Shown here: positions 5,048-6,850 of the stretch, piece after piece
Layout of the letters: every line of letters begins with the position of its first letter
Position numbering within the stretch: position 1 is the stretch's first letter
Assembly: GCA_013331625.1 (NCBI GenBank)
Contig: DUGC01000060.1
Span: forward strand, 6,102 to 12,951
Direction: 5' to 3'
Source: Candidatus Iainarchaeum sp.
GTDB lineage: Archaea; Iainarchaeota; Iainarchaeia; Iainarchaeales; Iainarchaeaceae
Length of the DNA: 6,850 nucleotides
Notes under the pieces: generated by a model
Databases searched by the model: none
Told to the model about the DNA's origin: nothing
Seen by the model: only the letters and a program-made list of their open reading frames with translations
Translations under genes and position numbers: made by a program

Positions 5048-5048
5048 T
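5041..5048 (+). promoter_or_regulatory. TATA-like box for the stomatin-like gene
   Basis: TTTTTAAT overlaps the TAA stop (5045-5047) of the upstream gene and is centred about 28 nt before ATG 5073. A second A/T-rich stretch (about 5056-5066) is too close to the ATG to serve a normal start. Confidence 0.4.
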
Positions 5049-5072
5049 CCGTATTGATAAAATAATGATATC

Positions 5073-5858
5073 ATGGTTGACTTCATTGGAATTGTACTTG
5101 CGCTTTTCATCCCGATCATAATAGTCCTTGGAATACTTATTCTGGCAAGCATCCGCATAATCAACCAGTGGGAAACAGGAGTAAGGTTTCGCCTCGGGCG
5201 ATATTTGGATACACTGCAGCCGGGCCTGCGCTTTGTGATACCTGTCCTTGACAGCGTGCAAAGGGTTGACATGAGGATTTTGACAATTGACATACCGCGC
5301 CAGCAGGTCATCACAAAAGACAACGTGCCGGCCTCAATCAACGGCGTCGTTTATTTCAAGGTCGTGGATGCGGCAACCGCAATCATAAAGGTGCAGGATT
5401 ACGTGTATGCAATGTCACAGTATGCCCAGACGGCGCTTAGGGATGTTGCAGGAAGCATGTCTTTAGACCAGGTCCTTGGCGAGAGGGAGCAGATCGGAAA
5501 AGACATTGAAAAGATCGTTGAGGCCGCTTCAAAGGACTGGGGCATTGAGGTTACAAACATCAAGCTGCAGGACATTGACATGCCTGAAGACCTCAAGAGG
5601 CTCATGTCAAGGCAGGCAAGCTCGGAGAGGGAAAAGAGGGCGACCATTATCAAGGCCGAAGGCGACCGCATGGCGGCAGAGAACCTTTCAAAGGCTGCTG
5701 AAACAATGTTAAAGAGCCCGGGAGCGATGCAACTGCGCACTTTGCAAACTATTGATGGATTGGGCCCTACCGCGAGCAACACAGTCGTGATTGCAGTCCC
5801 GCTCGAGCTCATGGAGCTTGTGAGGAACCTGGGCGAAGCGACAGGCAAAAAGAAATAA
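5073..5858 (+). CDS. SPFH/band-7 stomatin-like membrane scaffold protein
   Basis: This 261-aa protein is clearly of the stomatin/slipin (SPFH, PHB) family. Residues about 5-29 form one N-terminal membrane helix, followed by the family hallmarks INQWETGVRFRLGRY (30-44), LQPGLRFVIPVLDSVQRVDMR (split across 48-68), DIPRQQVITKDNV (73-85), YAQTALRDVAG (117-127) and REQIGKDI (138-145). Residues about 175-213 are an Ala/Glu/Lys-rich coiled coil (SSEREKRATIIKAEGDR). The C-terminal VVIAVPLELM (238-247) is also typical. The length matches archaeal members. Such proteins oligomerise into membrane microdomain rings and often regulate proteases or channels. The usual partner NfeD is not adjacent in this window: upstream is the phosphatase-like gene and downstream a converging gene. 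It probably has its own promoter at 5041. Confidence 0.95.
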   Translation: MVDFIGIVLALFIPIIIVLGILILASIRIINQWETGVRFRLGRYLDTLQPGLRFVIPVLDSVQRVDMRILTIDIPRQQVITKDNVPASINGVVYFKVVDAATAIIKVQDYVYAMSQYAQTALRDVAGSMSLDQVLGEREQIGKDIEKIVEAASKDWGIEVTNIKLQDIDMPEDLKRLMSRQASSEREKRATIIKAEGDRMAAENLSKAAETMLKSPGAMQLRTLQTIDGLGPTASNTVVIAVPLELMELVRNLGEATGKKK

Positions 5859-5860
5859 AA

Positions 5861-5890
5861 TTTTAAAGGGCTGCTTTTAACCAATTTTTT
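5861..5890 (+). terminator. Hairpin plus T-run after the stomatin-like gene
   Basis: A weak stem (AAAG 5865-5868 with CTTT 5874-5877, extended by two A-T pairs around a bulged T) is followed by TTTTTT at 5885-5890. U-rich tracts terminate archaeal transcription; the hairpin may be incidental. Confidence 0.45.
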
Positions 5891-5896
5891 AATAAT

Positions 5897-5916
5897 CCCG
5901 GGTTAATTTTTCCGGG
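5897..5916. other. GC hairpin between convergent genes
   Basis: CCCGG (5897-5901) pairs with CCGGG (5912-5916) around a 10-nt A/T-rich loop. It lies in the 61-bp spacer between two converging genes, 3 bp from the stop of the minus-strand gene, and may block read-through or protect the 3' end. Confidence 0.4.
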
Positions 5917-5919
5917 TAT

Positions 5920-6564
5920 TTACGTGTACGGCCCGAGCATTCCAAAGAAATCCTTTTCACTGATTTTCCCCAAAAGCTTGTCGGTGAGCAGAATAACCCC
6001 CTCTTTTGGCCAGCTGCCCCACAGAGATGAAAAGCCCTTTTCCTTCACGAGCGAAAAATACCGGGCCATTTTTTCAAAGTGGATGAACCCTAAATCAAGA
6101 TAGGAGCGGTCATCGCCCTCCAGCTTGAGCCCTTGGCAGAAAGGATAGAGCTTTGAGTAATCATCTGTTTTCTTGTCGGAAATGAATGGGAAGAGCCTGC
6201 ACTCGGCAGGGCGGGCATTATAGATATTGCAACCTGCGTTTTTTGAACCGTAAAATGTGCATTCGCCACTTTCCCTTCTCCTGAATGCAAGCAGCGGGAG
6301 CATGATGAAAAAGTCGGGCATGCGGCCCAGATGGGACTCGGAAAGTGCCACAAATTTTTTGGGCAGCAACTCCGAACTCACAGTTATCTTTTTGTCATTG
6401 TGATCTGAAGGGAAGAGCTGCAAAAAAAGCAGCATGTTTCCCTTTATAAAATCCTTTTCGGGCATCTTGAGCAGCGCGGCCTGCGCTTTTACCTCGGAGG
6501 GGAGGGAAACGACGTAATAGCGCTTGCAGCACTCGCCGCAGCGGCCGCACTTGAAATTCAACAT
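5920..6564 (-). CDS. YkgJ-family cysteine-cluster protein (CxxCxxCC)
   Basis: This 214-aa protein has the Cys-cluster signature of the YkgJ/PF03692 family. C6-GRC-GECC gives C6, C9, C12 and C13 at the N-terminus; the second half has C102, C112 (GCNIYNARPAECRLFPF, 111-127) with C122, and C143 in YPFC. The RPAECRLFPF element is diagnostic. The eight Cys probably bind Fe-S or Zn; the family's biochemical role is not settled, although some members are annotated as Fe-S oxidoreductases or metal-binding. No signal peptide or membrane segment is evident, so it is likely cytoplasmic. The start at ATG 6564 places the first Cys at residue 6, as is usual. It converges with the stomatin-like gene. An insert of about 55 residues (roughly 35-90) between the two Cys halves is hydrophobic and variable. 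Confidence 0.92.
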   Translation of the reverse strand: MLNFKCGRCGECCKRYYVVSLPSEVKAQAALLKMPEKDFIKGNMLLFLQLFPSDHNDKKITVSSELLPKKFVALSESHLGRMPDFFIMLPLLAFRRRESGECTFYGSKNAGCNIYNARPAECRLFPFISDKKTDDYSKLYPFCQGLKLEGDDRSYLDLGFIHFEKMARYFSLVKEKGFSSLWGSWPKEGVILLTDKLLGKISEKDFFGMLGPYT

Positions 6565-6600
6565 AACTGCTAAACCCGATCTACTTTTGCCAATGGAACC

Positions 6601-6609
6601 ATTTTAAAC
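6601..6609 (-). promoter_or_regulatory. TATA-like box for the Cys-cluster gene
   Basis: The minus strand reads GTTTAAAAT. The centre is about 41 nt upstream of ATG 6564, predicting a leader of roughly 14 nt. No clear Shine-Dalgarno sequence follows. Confidence 0.4.
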
Positions 6610-6659
6610 CATTTGTAAAGCTGAATATATGACATTCTGAGCAAAATTTCATTGGCGCC

Positions 6660-6728
6660 CAAGGAAGGCTTCCTTGCAGAATCCCAAAGTATTCTGCGAG
6701 GCCTCGCAAAGTCTTGGACTTTGCAAGG
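6660..6728. repeat. Cluster of four abutting palindromes with a closing stem
   Basis: Four palindromes follow one another with no spacer. The first is CAAGGAA/TTCCTTG (6660-6666 with 6670-6676). The second is GCAGAAT/ATTCTGC (6676-6682 with 6691-6697). The third is the perfect 12-mer GCGAGGCCTCGC (6696-6707). The fourth is GCAAAGTC/GACTTTGC (6706-6713 with 6717-6724). Neighbours share one or two junction bases. CCTT (6672-6675) can instead pair with AAGG (6725-6728), closing a junction around arms two to four. No convincing protein is encoded here. Confidence 0.75.
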
Positions 6729-6732
6729 TTTC

Positions 6733-6763
6733 TTTGATCAAACTTTCTTTTGAAGAAAGTTTG
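6733..6763. repeat. GATC palindrome plus 11-bp hairpin (repeat copy)
   Basis: TTTGATCAAA (6733-6742) leads into the perfect stem CAAACTTTCTT (6739-6749) with AAGAAAGTTTG (6753-6763) around the loop TTG. The layout and the core TTTGATCAAACTT match the unit in front of the tRNA, while the arms differ in sequence but still pair, which indicates that the structure is kept. Confidence 0.75.
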
Positions 6764-6784
6764 GTTCGAGACCGCCGCAATTTC

Positions 6785-6838
6785 CATAACTTGCCTCTTT
6801 TGATCAAACTTCGGAGAGGCAAAGTTTGCCAGGTTATG
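6785..6838. repeat. Third GATC repeat copy with alternative pairings
   Basis: TTTGATCAAACTT recurs at 6799-6811. It lies in the loop of TTGCCTCT/AGAGGCAA (6791-6798 with 6815-6822) inside an outer stem CATAAC/GTTATG (6785-6790 with 6833-6838). CAAACTT (6805-6811) can instead pair with AAGTTTG (6822-6828); the two inner stems exclude each other in a simple fold. The window ends 12 nt later, so the unit may continue. Confidence 0.65.
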
Positions 6839-6850
6839 CGATGCCGGCTT

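Noticed and set aside
6763..6775. GGTTCGAGACC resembling a tRNA T-arm (B box)
   Set aside because: No stem of T-arm length forms around it and no anticodon or acceptor arm is nearby.
6581..6787. 68-aa minus-strand reading frame
   Set aside because: It runs through the packed palindromes and across the Cys-cluster promoter region; its composition follows the repeats and shows no domain.
6660..6838. CRISPR array
   Set aside because: The palindromes differ from each other and have no regular repeat-spacer periodicity; no cas gene is present.
6836..6850. ATG codons at 6836 and 6841 as the start of a further gene
   Set aside because: Fewer than five codons are visible, so coding cannot be judged.

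Overview
The window reads as archaeal chromosome. Several genes are preceded by A/T-rich TATA-like boxes about 27-33 nt upstream of the start codon, the spacing expected for leaderless or very short-leader archaeal mRNAs. The tRNA gene does not encode its 3' CCA. The gene content is typical of archaea: an HTH-nucleotidyltransferase/HEPN pair, a lipobox protein with a Pro/Glu stalk, an SPFH/stomatin protein and a Cys-cluster protein. The many very small membrane and unassigned proteins suggest a small-genome DPANN-like lineage, but that placement is inference; no rRNA or marker gene is present to fix it.

Left part (1-1940), minus strand. A gene runs off the left edge (537 to 1), has its own promoter, and has no family I recognise. 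Upstream of it lies a tight minus-strand operon of four small membrane proteins (1699 to 599). Gene junctions are +1 nt, 0 nt and a 4-nt GTGA overlap. The two larger proteins (122 and 121 aa) are paralogues and each is followed by a small two-helix protein (60 and 61 aa), so the operon looks like a duplicated large+small unit. A tentative 84-aa reading frame sits between this operon and the best upstream TATA box.

Middle (1983-3344), plus strand. An A/T-rich spacer ends in a GATC-centred palindrome and a long hairpin that abuts a tRNA-Glu(TTC) gene. Next is a promoter driving an abutting pair: a winged-HTH/MNT nucleotidyltransferase and a PF05168-type HEPN protein, resembling a toxin-antitoxin or nucleotide-signalling module.

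Right part (3411-6564). Three plus-strand genes follow, each with a candidate promoter: a lipoprotein with a six-Cys knot and a Pro/Glu stalk, a low-molecular-weight-phosphatase-like protein whose catalytic loop lacks the usual Arg, and a stomatin-like SPFH protein. A YkgJ-type Cys-cluster protein converges on them from the minus strand.

Right edge (6660-6838). About 180 bp hold at least six perfect or near-perfect palindromes packed end to end, some with mutually exclusive alternative pairings. They share the 13-nt core TTTGATCAAACTT with the hairpin before the tRNA. This dispersed structured repeat is the part of the window that no gene explains, and it is the main candidate for something undescribed.
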